Positions 34,034-42,777 of a stretch of DNA of 64,000 nt are shown here, piece after piece. The stretch lies in contig NZ_CP034086.1 of assembly GCF_003855495.1 (NCBI RefSeq), positions 868,001 through 932,000 of the forward strand, given 5' to 3'. The position numbers and the translations under genes are program-made. Under the pieces are notes generated by a model. It had not been told where the DNA came from and made no database searches. It saw only the letters and a program-made list of their open reading frames with translations. The stretch comes from Methylocystis rosea (lineage in GTDB: Bacteria > Pseudomonadota > Alphaproteobacteria > Rhizobiales > Beijerinckiaceae). Every line of letters begins with the position of its first letter. The first letter of the stretch is position 1.

Positions 34034-34933
34034 ATGCGCCTATCCGAAACCTGCCACTGTGAATCTGCCTCATTTGAGCGCGATCGGAAGGGGAGGCGCG
34101 CGCTGTTGGCAACCATCGTCGCTGGTTCGCTGGTTGCGTTTGTATCGCCAGCGGCCGCGGACTGTTTAATCGATTGGCCAACGCATTTTCTTTGTTCTCT
34201 CGACACAAAGGGAGAGGCGTCGGTCAGTTGCGCGACGCCGACGCTGAGGTCTCACAAATTCAGTCCAGGAGCGCACATCTATTTTTTCCAGGGCCAATGC
34301 GCGTTGAGCAATGGCGCAGCCTCCAACATACCCTACACGGTGGACGGCATGTGGAGTGGCCAAGATGTCCAGGAGATCGCGAAATTCGGAAAATACGGGA
34401 CAGTGAAGACGCACGCTCATTGTGGGGGAGTGGACCCCTGGCTTAACAGCGTCACATGCAGCGCGGACGTGATAAAAAGCGGCGAGGATTTCTCCTACAA
34501 TTTGGAAGATACAATCCAGGACAGTTGGGGCGTTCCGCCCTATCCGCGTACCGCGAACGCCTTGTCTGTCCAGCAGAAACAGCAGCTTCTTGCCGAAGCA
34601 AAAGCGCAACCGCTTATCGTTCAGGCTTATGCGCCCATAATCGTCAGCCCAGATGATGGCGCCGGCATCATCGTTAATCAGCCATTCGACATCAAAGTCC
34701 AATCAGACCCGAACTATGGTCTCGGATGGCAATTCATCTACTATCAGGATCCAAACAACCCAAAATTGGAACTCGTTAAACCGCTGTGGACCAAGCCGGT
34801 CGGAGGCGCACATCAAGTAGCGGCCTTCAAGCTTTCGAAAAAGGGCCTCTGGCTTTATAGGACACAAAGTCTCTCCCTACCGCCTTCTGATTGGAGCAGT
34901 AACGGCAATTTTCGTAAAATCAGTGTGCAATAG
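34034..34933 (+). CDS. Secreted hypothetical protein, 299 aa
   Basis: AGGAG lies 10-14 bases before the ATG. The N-terminus has about 22 charged residues, then a signal sequence (RALLATIVAGSLVAFVSPAA, cleavage after AAAD). The mature protein has paired cysteines in its first half (DCLIDWPTHFLC, SCATPTLRS) and, after residue 200, a beta-rich segment (VSPDDGAGIIVNQPFDIKVQ) resembling an Ig-like or fibronectin-like domain of extracellular proteins. No family recognised. GC content is lower than in the neighbours. Confidence 0.6.
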   Translation: MRLSETCHCESASFERDRKGRRALLATIVAGSLVAFVSPAAADCLIDWPTHFLCSLDTKGEASVSCATPTLRSHKFSPGAHIYFFQGQCALSNGAASNIPYTVDGMWSGQDVQEIAKFGKYGTVKTHAHCGGVDPWLNSVTCSADVIKSGEDFSYNLEDTIQDSWGVPPYPRTANALSVQQKQQLLAEAKAQPLIVQAYAPIIVSPDDGAGIIVNQPFDIKVQSDPNYGLGWQFIYYQDPNNPKLELVKPLWTKPVGGAHQVAAFKLSKKGLWLYRTQSLSLPPSDWSSNGNFRKISVQ

Positions 34934-34950
34934 ATTCCACAGCGCCTGCG

Positions 34951-36096
34951 CTACGGCGTCGCGTCCGCGAGGAAAAACCGCACCATTTCACGCGAGGCCT
35001 CAGGACCATGGCGATCGGCGAAGGAGCCGTCGGGATTGCCGCCCGACCAGGCGTGGCCGAGCCCCTCGACAGCCCAATGCTCCAGCTGCGGCACGCCGCG
35101 CGCGTCAGCGATGACGGTTCGGCTGTAATTTCGCCCGCCCGCCGATCCAGTCTCGCGCGTTTCGCGCGCGAGCGCATCGGCAAGATCGAGCCGAGCCCCT
35201 GCAATGATCGTTTCCCCGTTGGTCGGATGCACCTTCTGGTCGGCTTCGCCGTGGAAGACGATCGTCCGCACGTAGTCGTCAGACAGCGACCTGCGCGCCG
35301 CGCCGAGCTCGAATTTACCGCCCATCGCCGCGAAGGCGGAGGCGACGTCGCTGGCCGAGCCATGCGCGAGACCGGAATGTATGCCCACCGCGGCGTAGAG
35401 CTCCGGATAGGTCGCGGCCATTGTCGCCGCCATGGCGCCGCCGGCCGACAAACCCGCCACATAGACGCGCGACTCATCGACGCGCCATTCCGCCATGATG
35501 GCGCGGGTCATGCCGGCGATGAGGCTGGGCTCGCCCTTTTCGCGGGTCTGATCCGCCGGGTTGAACCAGTTCCAGCAGCCCATCTGATTGGCCGTGGTCG
35601 ACTGCGCGGGATAGGCGACGATGAAACCATGTTCTTCAGCCAGCTCATTCATGCGCGAGCCGACGGCGAAGTCGTCGGGGTTCTGCGAGCAGCCGTGAAG
35701 CATCACGATCAAAGGCCGTTCGCCGTCTCCAACGCCGTTGGGCGCATAGACCTTATAGTCGCGGGCGCCGGCCGGGCCGACATAGCTGCGCGAGAGATAG
35801 GCGGCGCCCGGCGGAACGTCGATTTTGGGGGCTTGTCGCAGGCCGACGAGCGGCGCGCCGCTTTGATTGAGGCCTGGAAGACCGGCGTGACGCAGCAACT
35901 CCACCGTCTCGCCGAGCGGACGGCGCAGGCGAAACGTCGGGGGATGCGGCTCGGCATGCGCCGCGGGCTGCGGCGTTGGCGTCGCAGCGCCGTCAGCCGT
36001 CAGCGCGCCCATCAGCACGCGCGTCGCTTCCGCGAGATTTCGCTCGCGCGTCAATTGCGTCGCCCGGTTGAAGGCGCTCGTCAGGAGGTTTTTCAT
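34951..36096 (-). CDS. PHB depolymerase-family esterase
   Basis: The ATG at 36096 gives 381 residues. The alpha/beta-hydrolase core has HGCSQN at 134-139 (oxyanion hole), the nucleophile Ser217 in GLSAGG, and GEADQKVHP and EGLGHAWSGG for the acid and His. The WNWFNPADQTREKGE segment is typical of the esterase_PHB (LpqC-like) family. I see no clear signal peptide: the first 60 residues are polar and Ala/Pro-rich, so it may be an intracellular enzyme acting on poly-3-hydroxybutyrate or other esters. It is preceded by an RHH regulator gene and the two likely form an operon. Confidence 0.85.
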   Translation of the reverse strand: MKNLLTSAFNRATQLTRERNLAEATRVLMGALTADGAATPTPQPAAHAEPHPPTFRLRRPLGETVELLRHAGLPGLNQSGAPLVGLRQAPKIDVPPGAAYLSRSYVGPAGARDYKVYAPNGVGDGERPLIVMLHGCSQNPDDFAVGSRMNELAEEHGFIVAYPAQSTTANQMGCWNWFNPADQTREKGEPSLIAGMTRAIMAEWRVDESRVYVAGLSAGGAMAATMAATYPELYAAVGIHSGLAHGSASDVASAFAAMGGKFELGAARRSLSDDYVRTIVFHGEADQKVHPTNGETIIAGARLDLADALARETRETGSAGGRNYSRTVIADARGVPQLEHWAVEGLGHAWSGGNPDGSFADRHGPEASREMVRFFLADATP

Positions 36097-36128
36097 TTTG
36101 TCTACGCCTCGCGGGAGAATGGGGAAGG

Positions 36129-36545
36129 TCAACTGATGCGGTCCTGGAGCGCCGCCTTGACGGATTTGCTCGCTTGCAGCGCGCCGAGCACGGTGATGGA
36201 TTCGATGGTTTCGCGCGCGAGTTCCGGCGTGACGTCTTCGGCGATGGACGCCAGTCCCAGGACATGGATGCGCAGTCTGCGGCCGGCCGCCTTCACGGTC
36301 TCGAGATCTTCGCGGCTGTAGTGGCGCAGGCCGAGATCAAGCGTGTTGCGCACGATGGACTGTTTGACCGCGTCCGCATGCGCGCCGAGCTGATTGCGAA
36401 TCGCCGTGCGGATGAAGTCGGTGCGGTTGGAGTAGAAGCCTTCGCGCACCAAGAGATCGATATGGCCGAGATCGACATATCCGACATTGATCGTGATTTT
36501 CTCGGCCTCCGGCGGCCTTTCGCGTAATTTGTGTAGGTCCGCCAT
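36129..36545 (-). CDS. CopG/RHH-type transcriptional regulator
   Basis: 138 residues from the second of two close ATGs, chosen because AAGAGG is 6 bases before it. The ribbon-helix-helix is visible: EKITINVGYVDLGHIDLLVR, then EGFYSNRTDFIRTAIRNQL. A C-terminal domain of 75 residues may bind an effector. The gene lies 32 bases upstream of the PHB-depolymerase-type gene, and an inverted repeat just before its start is a likely operator. Confidence 0.75.
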   Translation of the reverse strand: MADLHKLRERPPEAEKITINVGYVDLGHIDLLVREGFYSNRTDFIRTAIRNQLGAHADAVKQSIVRNTLDLGLRHYSREDLETVKAAGRRLRIHVLGLASIAEDVTPELARETIESITVLGALQASKSVKAALQDRIS

Positions 36546-36557
36546 GGCCATCCTCTT

Positions 36558-36575
36558 ACCATCTGTCTGGATGGT
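36558..36575. promoter_or_regulatory. Inverted repeat upstream of the RHH regulator
   Basis: ACCATC and GATGGT separated by six bases, with another GATGGT a few bases further upstream (36581-36586). Tandem GATGGT half-sites fit binding by a dimeric RHH protein and suggest autoregulation. Confidence 0.5.
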
Positions 36576-36756
36576 ATATGGATGGTCGCAGGTTGGGGCG
36601 CAAGTGGCGCACACGACGTTTACGCCATCGTCGACCTGACGACTGCGACCGCCCGGTCGAGTTCTTCGCTACTCTTGACGCCGCCGCTTCAGGCGCCCTT
36701 ATGTGCGCCTGCCCGCTCACACTGGCGGCCAAGATCAGGCTTTCTGGGAGATCCTA

Positions 36757-37308
36757 ATGACGTTTGTGCTTGCGCGCCGCGCATGTGTCGTTGCGGCCCT
36801 GTCGCTGTTTTCCGCCGGGCTGCTCGCCGGTCCCGCCTTCGCGCACGGCCCGTCGCGCCAGAAGGTCGTCGAAAAGATCGAAATCGACGCCCCGGCCGCG
36901 AAGGTCTGGGAGATCGTCGGCAATTTCCAGGATTGGAACTGGCATCCCGCCATTGCGAAGACGGAAGGGACCGGCGGCAACGCCGTCGACGCCAAGCGCA
37001 AGCTGACCCTTAAGAACGGCGGCACAATCGACGAGACGCTGACCAAATATGACGCCGACGGCAAGTCGTTGAGCTACAAGATCGACGCCGTCGACGTGAA
37101 AGTCCTGCCGGTCAATAACTACGCTGCGACGATCAGCGTGAAGGAAGACGGCGGCAAGAGCGTCGTCGAATGGAAGGGCGCGTTCTATCGCGGCTTCATG
37201 AACAATGATCCGCCGCCGGAACTTTCCGACGAGGCGGGGCTGAAGGCGGTGAGCGACATATACAAATCCGGCCTCGCCGCATTGAAGGCCAAGGCGGAGA
37301 GCAAGTAA
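36757..37308 (+). CDS. Exported SRPBCC-fold protein, MxaD-like (first copy)
   Basis: GGGAG precedes the ATG at 36757; the 183 residues start with a signal peptide (VVAALSLFSAGLLAGPAFAH). The polyketide-cyclase/START-like domain follows: VVEKIEIDAPAAKVWEIVGN, NFQDWNWHPAIAKTEG, and FYRGFMNNDPPPEL. In methylotrophs the periplasmic SRPBCC protein MxaD helps electron flow from methanol dehydrogenase to cytochrome cL. Similarity to MxaD is my recollection of the family. The paralogue that follows and a YVTN protein form a likely operon with it. Confidence 0.7.
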   Translation: MTFVLARRACVVAALSLFSAGLLAGPAFAHGPSRQKVVEKIEIDAPAAKVWEIVGNFQDWNWHPAIAKTEGTGGNAVDAKRKLTLKNGGTIDETLTKYDADGKSLSYKIDAVDVKVLPVNNYAATISVKEDGGKSVVEWKGAFYRGFMNNDPPPELSDEAGLKAVSDIYKSGLAALKAKAESK

Positions 37309-37318
37309 GCGCCGCGCC

Positions 37319-37906
37319 ATGCGCCAAGCGTTGGTCACGATCGCCGTCACGCGCCGCCAACTGCTCGGCGCGGTGGCGGCGCTTTCCGTCTTTTCCCCGG
37401 TCATCGCATTCGCGGCGCATGGCGCATCGCCGCTGAAAGTCGTCGAGACGACGATCGTGGATGCGCCGCCGGACAAAGTCTGGGCGGTCGTGAGCGATTT
37501 TGCTCACGCCGACTGGCTGCCGGGCGTCGTCCGCGTCGAAGCGTCGGGCGACGATGTTCCTGATCAGGCGCGGCGCAGGCTGATCATGGCCGACGGCGGC
37601 GTCATCGAGGAATTGCTGACGAAGCGCGACGCCGAACGGATGCTGCTTGGCGTGCATCGCGAAGGCGATGATGTGAAGCGCTTGCCGGCGACGAATTACA
37701 CCGCGCTGATTACGCTGCGGCCGGCCGAAGACGGCAAGACGCAACTCGAATGGAAGGCGCGCTTCTACCGCGGCTATCCCAACAACGACCCGCCGCCGGA
37801 ATTGAACGACGACGTCGCCATCGCCGCGGTGAGGACGATGCAGCGCGCCTATCTTGCGGCGTTGAAGGCGAAGGTGGAAGCGAGCGTTCCCTCTCCCCGC
37901 CAATAG
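37319..37906 (+). CDS. Exported SRPBCC-fold protein, MxaD-like (second copy)
   Basis: 195 residues, a tandem duplicate of the preceding gene, starting 10 bases after its stop. The signal region (TRRQLLGAVAALSVFSPVIA) has a TAT-like RRQ start. Matching domain pieces are VVETTIVDAPPDKVWAVVSD, FAHADWLPGVVRVE and FYRGYPNNDPPPEL. The last residues (SVPSPRQ) are encoded by the left arm of an intergenic repeat pair, so the original C-terminus has been replaced or extended. Confidence 0.7.
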   Translation: MRQALVTIAVTRRQLLGAVAALSVFSPVIAFAAHGASPLKVVETTIVDAPPDKVWAVVSDFAHADWLPGVVRVEASGDDVPDQARRRLIMADGGVIEELLTKRDAERMLLGVHREGDDVKRLPATNYTALITLRPAEDGKTQLEWKARFYRGYPNNDPPPELNDDVAIAAVRTMQRAYLAALKAKVEASVPSPRQ

Positions 37907-37930
37907 CGGGGAGAGGGCTAGGGTGAGGGG
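37889..37930 (+). repeat. Left arm of a repeat pair between the SRPBCC and YVTN genes
   Basis: A CCCTCTCCCCGC/GCGGGGAGAGGG hairpin followed by CTAGGGTGAGGGG. It has the same layout as the terminal repeats of the DUF559 cassette (hairpin, then T/CTAGGGGTGGGGG). Only 56 bases separate it from its inverted partner, with no gene between. Confidence 0.85.
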
Positions 37931-37964
37931 CTTGGTGATTTTCCGAACCTATGGCGCATGACGG

Positions 37965-38966
37965 ATGTATAGGACAAATGCCCCGGCCCCTCACCCTAAC
38001 CCTCTCCCCGTAAACGGGGAGAGGGGATGGGCGCGCGCCTTACTCGCCGGTCTCTTTGCTCTCCTGTCTTCACCCGCTATGGCCGACGAGGCCTTCGTCA
38101 CCGCGCAAGGCGCCGACGCCCTCTCGATCGTCGATCTCGTCAAAATGCAGACCGTCGCGACTCTGCCCATCGGCGGCAAGCCGGCGGGAGTCGCGGTGTC
38201 GCGCGACGGCGCGCGCGCCTTCATCACCAGCCCCGAAGGCAAGTTTCTCACCGTCATCGACGCGGCGACCCGCACCATCGAAAAGCGCATTCCGGTCGAA
38301 GGCGGGCCGCTCGGCGTCGCCGCCGGTCCGGACGGCAAACGCGTCTATGTCGCCGATCTCTATGGCCGGCGCCTCGTCGAGATTGATCTGGCGAATGGCG
38401 CGCAGCGCAGCGTCGGCGTCGGCGCAATGGCGTCGGGAGTCGCCATCACGCCGGACGGCAAGACGATCATCGTCGCCGACCGCGACGACAATGCGCTTTC
38501 CATGATCGACGCGGCGACGTTTTCACGCGTCGCGATTATATCTGTCGGCAAGCATCCCTTTGGCGTGACGATCGACGCCGCGGGCGCGCGCGCCTATTCG
38601 GCGAACGTGGAGTCGGATGACCTCAGCGTCGTCGACCTCGCTTCTCGCAAAGTCGTCGCGACGCTCAAATGCGGCAGTCGGCCTTACACGGTGGCGCTCG
38701 CCAAGGGCCGAATCTTCGTCGCCAATCAGCATGCCGACAGCGTCAGCGTCTTCGACGCCGAGACCCTGGCGCCGCTTCAAACTCTGAAGGTCGGCGAATA
38801 TCCGGAAGGGCTTGCGGTCAGCGGCGACGGCGCGCGCGTCTATGTCGCCAATTGGTTCTCGAACGAACTCTGGGCGCTCGACGCGCAGACGCTGAAAGTT
38901 CTCGGGAAAGCCGAGACCGGCGACGGCCCGCGCGCTTTCGGCGCCTTTATTCGCGACGCCGAGTGA
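37965..38966 (+). CDS. Periplasmic YVTN-family beta-propeller protein
   Basis: 333 residues. Seven or so repeats of the YVTN type are visible (PAGVAVSRDGARAFITSPEG, PLGVAAGPDGKRVYVADLYG, PFGVTIDAAGARAYSANVES, PEGLAVSGDGARVYVANWFS). The signal peptide (ARALLAGLFALLSSPAMADE) is normal from its hydrophobic core on. Its first 20 residues come from the repeat at 37987-38026, and the ATG at 37965 is the only good start in frame. Such proteins are found beside quinoprotein dehydrogenase systems; together with the SRPBCC pair this suggests a periplasmic PQQ-enzyme accessory role. Confidence 0.8.
   Translation: MYRTNAPAPHPNPLPVNGERGWARALLAGLFALLSSPAMADEAFVTAQGADALSIVDLVKMQTVATLPIGGKPAGVAVSRDGARAFITSPEGKFLTVIDAATRTIEKRIPVEGGPLGVAAGPDGKRVYVADLYGRRLVEIDLANGAQRSVGVGAMASGVAITPDGKTIIVADRDDNALSMIDAATFSRVAIISVGKHPFGVTIDAAGARAYSANVESDDLSVVDLASRKVVATLKCGSRPYTVALAKGRIFVANQHADSVSVFDAETLAPLQTLKVGEYPEGLAVSGDGARVYVANWFSNELWALDAQTLKVLGKAETGDGPRAFGAFIRDAE
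37987..38026 (-). repeat. Right arm of the repeat pair
   Basis: CCCCTCACCCTAACCCTCTC then CCCGTAAACGGGGAGAGGGG, the inverted partner of 37889-37930. It is translated as the first part of the downstream gene (HPNPLPVNGERG). Confidence 0.85.
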
Positions 38967-39002
38967 TCGCAGCCATACAGCATTCGTTTGAACGGTTAGG
39001 AT

Positions 39003-39106
39003 GTCATTCCCGACGCGCGAAGCGTGATCGGGAATCCAGAGTAAAGCCAGCGTTCTTGGATCGGCACTGGATTCCCGGTCAGGCCTTCGGCCTGCCGGGA
39101 ATGACA
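39003..39106. repeat. Inverted pair of 'GTCATTCCCG' palindromic repeats
   Basis: The left unit runs GTCATTCCCGACGCGCGAAG to ATCGGGAATCCAG. The right unit runs CTGGATTCCCGGTCAGGCC to GCCGGGAATGAC. They are head to head with about 30 bases between. The right unit overlaps the 3' end of the FAD monooxygenase gene and encodes its last residues (VIPGRPKA). Confidence 0.85.
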
Positions 39107-40329
39107 AGAGGGAATTCATCACGGCGTTCGATATGCTCGGGCCGCACGCCAAGTCCGATGAGACGCGCCGGCAGCCGGCGCAGCAAAGGTATGGCGTTAA
39201 GGAGTCGCAGCGCCAGCGGCGCGTCCAAGGGTTTTTGCGCAGAGAGCACGCTGCGCACCACGCGATTTTGGATGGCGAGCTGAAGGGCTTGCGTCACGCG
39301 GGTTGGAAACTCCCGCCGGCGCTGCACGGCGCGCACGTCCTCATCGCTCAGCGCGTTGTCGCGCAGCTTTGCGCCAAGGAGATTGGCGGTCGCGACGGCG
39401 TCCTGGATCGCGAGATTCACGCCGACGCCGCCAACCGGAGACATGGCGTGCGCGGCGTCGCCGATGCACAGCAATCCGGAGCGGCTCCACATCTTGAGGC
39501 GGTTGACCTGAACGGTCAGCAGGCTCACGTCGGTCCAATCCTTGAGCGTATCGACGCGATTGGCAAGGAACGGCGTTAAGCCGGCGATTGAGTCGCGAAA
39601 CCCCTCGATGCCTTTCTCGCGCAAATTTTCGGCGTCGCCCTTGGGGATGACGCAGCCGCACTGCCAGTAGGAGCCGCGATCGATCATCGCCAGCATGCGC
39701 CCCGGTGCGACGCGGCCGAAGCTTTCGTCGGGATCGCTCTCCTTGCGCGGCAGCTTGAACCAGAGCACGTCCATCGGCGCGCCAAAGTCTTCGACGGGGA
39801 GCTTCGCGTCCGCTCGCATCCGCGAGCTGCGCCCATCGGCGGCGATGACGAGCTTGGCCTCGATCTTCAATTCTCCTTCTGGCCCATTCGCGCAAACGCC
39901 GCAGACGCGATCGCCGTCGAACAGGAGGTCGTCGCCAGCGGTCTGCATGAGAAGGCGGAAATTCGGCAGCGCGCGCGCATGCTCAGCAATGAAATCGAGA
40001 AAATCCCATTGCGGCATGAAGGCGATGAAATTGCACGCGCCGGGGAGGCTCGAAAAGTCGGCGACCTTGTATTGACGCTCGCCGATCCAGGCCGAAAGCT
40101 CATAGGTCTTGTGGTGCGGAAGCCGCAGGAATTCATCGAGCAGGCCGAGTTCGTCCATGATGCGCAGCGTCGATGGGTGAATCGTGTCGCCGCGAAAATC
40201 GCGCAGAAAATCGGCATGTTTTTCGAGGACGATGACGTCGACGCCGGCGCGCGCGAGCAGAAATCCGGCCATGAGCCCGGCAGGGCCGCCGCCGACGACG
40301 CAGCATTGGGTCGAAAGGGTCGCGGACAT
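39079..40329 (-). CDS. FAD-dependent monooxygenase (PHBH/UbiH superfamily)
   Basis: The ATG at 40329 gives 416 residues. The three FAD motifs are present: VVGGGPAGLMAGFLLARAG near the N-terminus, the DG motif VIAADGRSSRMRAD, and the GD motif LLCIGDAAHAMSPVGGVGVN. The enzyme should use NAD(P)H and O2 to hydroxylate an aromatic or quinone-like substrate; the substrate cannot be read from the sequence. The C-terminal residues VIPGRPKA are contributed by an intergenic repeat. It faces away from the NDUFA12 gene. Confidence 0.85.
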   Translation of the reverse strand: MSATLSTQCCVVGGGPAGLMAGFLLARAGVDVIVLEKHADFLRDFRGDTIHPSTLRIMDELGLLDEFLRLPHHKTYELSAWIGERQYKVADFSSLPGACNFIAFMPQWDFLDFIAEHARALPNFRLLMQTAGDDLLFDGDRVCGVCANGPEGELKIEAKLVIAADGRSSRMRADAKLPVEDFGAPMDVLWFKLPRKESDPDESFGRVAPGRMLAMIDRGSYWQCGCVIPKGDAENLREKGIEGFRDSIAGLTPFLANRVDTLKDWTDVSLLTVQVNRLKMWSRSGLLCIGDAAHAMSPVGGVGVNLAIQDAVATANLLGAKLRDNALSDEDVRAVQRRREFPTRVTQALQLAIQNRVVRSVLSAQKPLDAPLALRLLNAIPLLRRLPARLIGLGVRPEHIERRDEFPLVIPGRPKA

Positions 40330-40455
40330 GCAGTCCTCCGGCTGGGGGCGTCGCAAGCGGAAGCGCGAGCGGCTTCGATTGCGGGGTTGCGGCAAGGCTG
40401 GACATTGGCGCCATCAGACGCAATAAGGGGCCACAAAATCGAGGACGCCAAATAC

Positions 40456-40863
40456 ATGTCCTATATCGTTCGCTTCTTCACCTGGTGGAACCGCGCCACG
40501 CTCAGCACCGGCCTGTGGACGCTGCTGTACGGCGAGCGCGTCGGCGAAGATGAATTCGGTAATGTTTATTACCGTCGGCGCGGCGGCAAGATCGATCCGG
40601 CGCTGGGGTTTGAACGGCGCTGGGTGATCTATAACGGCTATTGCGAGGGTTCGGCCACGCCGCCCGGATGGTATGGCTGGCTGCACCACACGGTGGATAC
40701 GCCGCCGACCGACGAGACCTATCGGCCGCGCGGCTGGGAGCTTCCGCATCAGGCCAATTTGACCGGTACGCCGCAGGCCTATCGGCCGCCGGGCTCTCAG
40801 CTTGCGCTGGGCGAGCGGCCACCCGCCGGCGGCGACTACGCCCCCTGGCGGCCCGAAGGCTGA
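40456..40863 (+). CDS. NADH:ubiquinone oxidoreductase NDUFA12-family subunit
   Basis: 135 residues from the ATG at 40456. The family features are WTLLYGERVGEDEFGNVYYR, ERRWVIYNG, then PPGWYGWLHHTVDTPP and the C-terminal PYRP-like PPGSQLALGERPP. This is the alphaproteobacterial homologue of the mitochondrial 17.2-kDa accessory subunit of complex I. As in other Rhizobiales it is followed by a DUF2155 gene and aat. Confidence 0.9.
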   Translation: MSYIVRFFTWWNRATLSTGLWTLLYGERVGEDEFGNVYYRRRGGKIDPALGFERRWVIYNGYCEGSATPPGWYGWLHHTVDTPPTDETYRPRGWELPHQANLTGTPQAYRPPGSQLALGERPPAGGDYAPWRPEG

Positions 40864-40949
40864 GCGGCGCTCTCCTTGGAAAGGCCTTTCTTGCCTGCTT
40901 TCGTCCCCGGCTTGTTTTTGAGGCGGGCGGAGAATCACGCGGTGATCGG

Positions 40950-41705
40950 ATGAAGTTGCCCTTATCCCTGACGCCAGCGGCTGTCGGCGCGTGGGCTTTG
41001 TTTGCGGTCGCCGCGTCAGCCGAGCCGATCCGGCATCCGACCGCGATCTTCGCCGGCCTCGACAAAACCACTGGCCGCATCATCAATTTTGACGTCGCGA
41101 TCGACGAAACCGTGCAGTTCGGCGCCCTTCAGGTGACGCCGCGCGTGTGCAACACGCGACCGCAGACCGAAACGCCGCAGACGACGAGCTTCGTCGAGGT
41201 GGACGAACTCATCCTCAAGCCGGAACGCCGGGGCGACCCCAAGCCCGAATCGGTCAAGACCGACGCTAAACAAGAAGCGAAGCGCGTCTTCTCGGGATGG
41301 ATGTTCGCCGCAAGTCCCGGTCTCCACGGGGTCGAACATCCGGTTTATGACGTCTGGCTGGTCGACTGCAAAGGCGGCAAGGAGACGGTCGCGCCGCCCG
41401 CTGAGGCGGCCGCGCCGGCGGCGCCGCCTGCCGAGGCCGAGGCGACCGCGGCTCCCGAAGGCGCCAGCGGCAAGAAGCGCCGCTCGCGCAGAGTCGAGCC
41501 GACGGCGCCGCCGCCAATGGAAAATCAGCCGATCGGGCCCGTAGATCAAGCCGCTCCGGCGCCCGTCGAGCCTGAGGCGGCTCCTGCGCCAGCGGAAGAT
41601 CCAGCCGCCTCGCCGGGCGGACGCAAGAAGAAGAAGCGGCGCGCCGAACAGCCCAGCCCCGCAGCGGCGCCGCCTCCAGCCAGCAGCCCGCTGTTTCCCT
41701 TCTAA
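40950..41705 (+). CDS. DUF2155 periplasmic protein with Pro/Ala-rich tail
   Basis: 251 residues from the ATG at 40950 (a GTG eight bases earlier is out of frame). A short signal peptide ends near ASAEPI. The DUF2155 core follows: [40 protein letters not shown] and [20 protein letters not shown], with Cys in VCNTRP and VDCKGG likely paired. The last 115 residues are Ala/Pro/Glu-rich with two Lys/Arg clusters ([15 protein letters not shown]). Function unknown; the order NDUFA12-DUF2155-aat is conserved in the group. Confidence 0.85.
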   Translation: MKLPLSLTPAAVGAWALFAVAASAEPIRHPTAIFAGLDKTTGRIINFDVAIDETVQFGALQVTPRVCNTRPQTETPQTTSFVEVDELILKPERRGDPKPESVKTDAKQEAKRVFSGWMFAASPGLHGVEHPVYDVWLVDCKGGKETVAPPAEAAAPAAPPAEAEATAAPEGASGKKRRSRRVEPTAPPPMENQPIGPVDQAAPAPVEPEAAPAPAEDPAASPGGRKKKKRRAEQPSPAAAPPPASSPLFPF

Positions 41706-42370
41706 TCCGCGAGCGCGGCCAGCGCCTGAGCGCCGCTCACGGGCGCGTTCTTCGGCCAGACATTGAAGTTGGCCTTCTCTGGGAGCGCCTGTTCAAGCGC
41801 GCGATGATATTCCTCGCGCGAAACCTCGATCGCGCCGAGCGAGGCGAGATGCGGCGTAATGAATTGCGTGTCGAGCAGCTGGAAGCCGCCCGCCCGTAAT
41901 CGCCCCATCAGGTGGACAAGCGCGACCTTTGAGGCGTCGCGCGCCAGATGGAACATGCTCTCCCCGAAAAACGCGCTCCCGAGAGCGACGCCGTAGAGCC
42001 CTCCGACGAGACGCCCATCGAGGCGGCATTCGACCGTATGTGCGAAGCCGATATCGAACAGCTCGCGATAAAGCCTGTGAATTTCGGCGTTGATCCAGGT
42101 CCGCTCACGTCGAAACGCCGGAGCGGCGCAAGCTTCGATCACCGCGTCGAAATCGCGATCGACGACGACCTCGAAGCGATCGGACCTTACGGTCTTGGCC
42201 AGGGAGCGCGACACGATGAAGTCATCGAGCGGAAAGATCGCGCGCCGCTCCGGATCGACCCAGTAAAGCTGATCGTCGTCAGCGCTCTCAGCCATCGGGA
42301 AAAGCCCGATGGAATAGGCGCGGAGCAGAAGATGCGGGGTGATCGCATAGGGGGCGTTGAGGCGGGACAT
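41702..42370 (-). CDS. aat: Leucyl/phenylalanyl-tRNA--protein transferase
   Basis: 222 residues from the ATG at 42370 (an in-frame start 12 codons earlier is possible). Adds Leu or Phe from tRNA to N-terminal Arg or Lys of proteins, marking them for ClpAP degradation (N-end rule). Family motifs: [61 protein letters not shown] and [18 protein letters not shown]. Its stop overlaps the convergent DUF2155 gene by four bases. Confidence 0.95.
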   Translation of the reverse strand: MSRLNAPYAITPHLLLRAYSIGLFPMAESADDDQLYWVDPERRAIFPLDDFIVSRSLAKTVRSDRFEVVVDRDFDAVIEACAAPAFRRERTWINAEIHRLYRELFDIGFAHTVECRLDGRLVGGLYGVALGSAFFGESMFHLARDASKVALVHLMGRLRAGGFQLLDTQFITPHLASLGAIEVSREEYHRALEQALPEKANFNVWPKNAPVSGAQALAALAD

Positions 42371-42438
42371 ATACTCAAGGATAGCGGCGCGAGGACGCCG
42401 CGCCACCCTCGGCGGCGAGTTTCTTTAAAGAAATCGAA

Positions 42439-42759
42439 TTAATTATGCGTCGTGCAGTTGAGCTTCTCGCCCCGCCACTCGACCATCGCGTCGTCGCCCT
42501 TGTTCCAGAACTCGATATTCTTTGCGACGTAGCGCGCGCCGCTCGCGGCCATGGCCTGTTTGGCCATCACAGTCTCGCCTTTAAAGACAAGTTTGGCCCG
42601 ATTGGCGTTCGCGCCAAGGAAAGTGACGCTCAGAGCGGCGTTGGGATCGCCCGAACAAGTGAAGACGAAGGGACCGCGCATGGTGGTTTTCGCGTGGGCG
42701 GATGAGAGCGGCGCAGCTGCCGCCAGAACCGCTGCGACGATGACCAAGGATCGGTTCAT
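42439..42759 (-). CDS. MliC-like periplasmic protein (lysozyme-inhibitor family)
   Basis: 106 residues with a signal peptide (MNRSLVIVAAVLAAAAPLSS, cleavage after AHA). The C-type lysozyme inhibitor fold is suggested by FVFTCSGDPNAALSVTFLG, the AASGARYVAKNIEFWNKGDD region and the closing KLNCTTHN, with two cysteines that would form the family's disulfide. It lies 18 bases downstream of accC in the same direction. Confidence 0.7.
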   Translation of the reverse strand: MNRSLVIVAAVLAAAAPLSSAHAKTTMRGPFVFTCSGDPNAALSVTFLGANANRAKLVFKGETVMAKQAMAASGARYVAKNIEFWNKGDDAMVEWRGEKLNCTTHN

Positions 42760-42777
42760 CTTCTTCCACCCTTCGCT

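Noticed and set aside
35008..36321. 437-codon plus-strand frame opposite the PHB-depolymerase-type gene
   Set aside because: Overlaps a gene with complete catalytic motifs and a second regulator gene; no sign of real coding.
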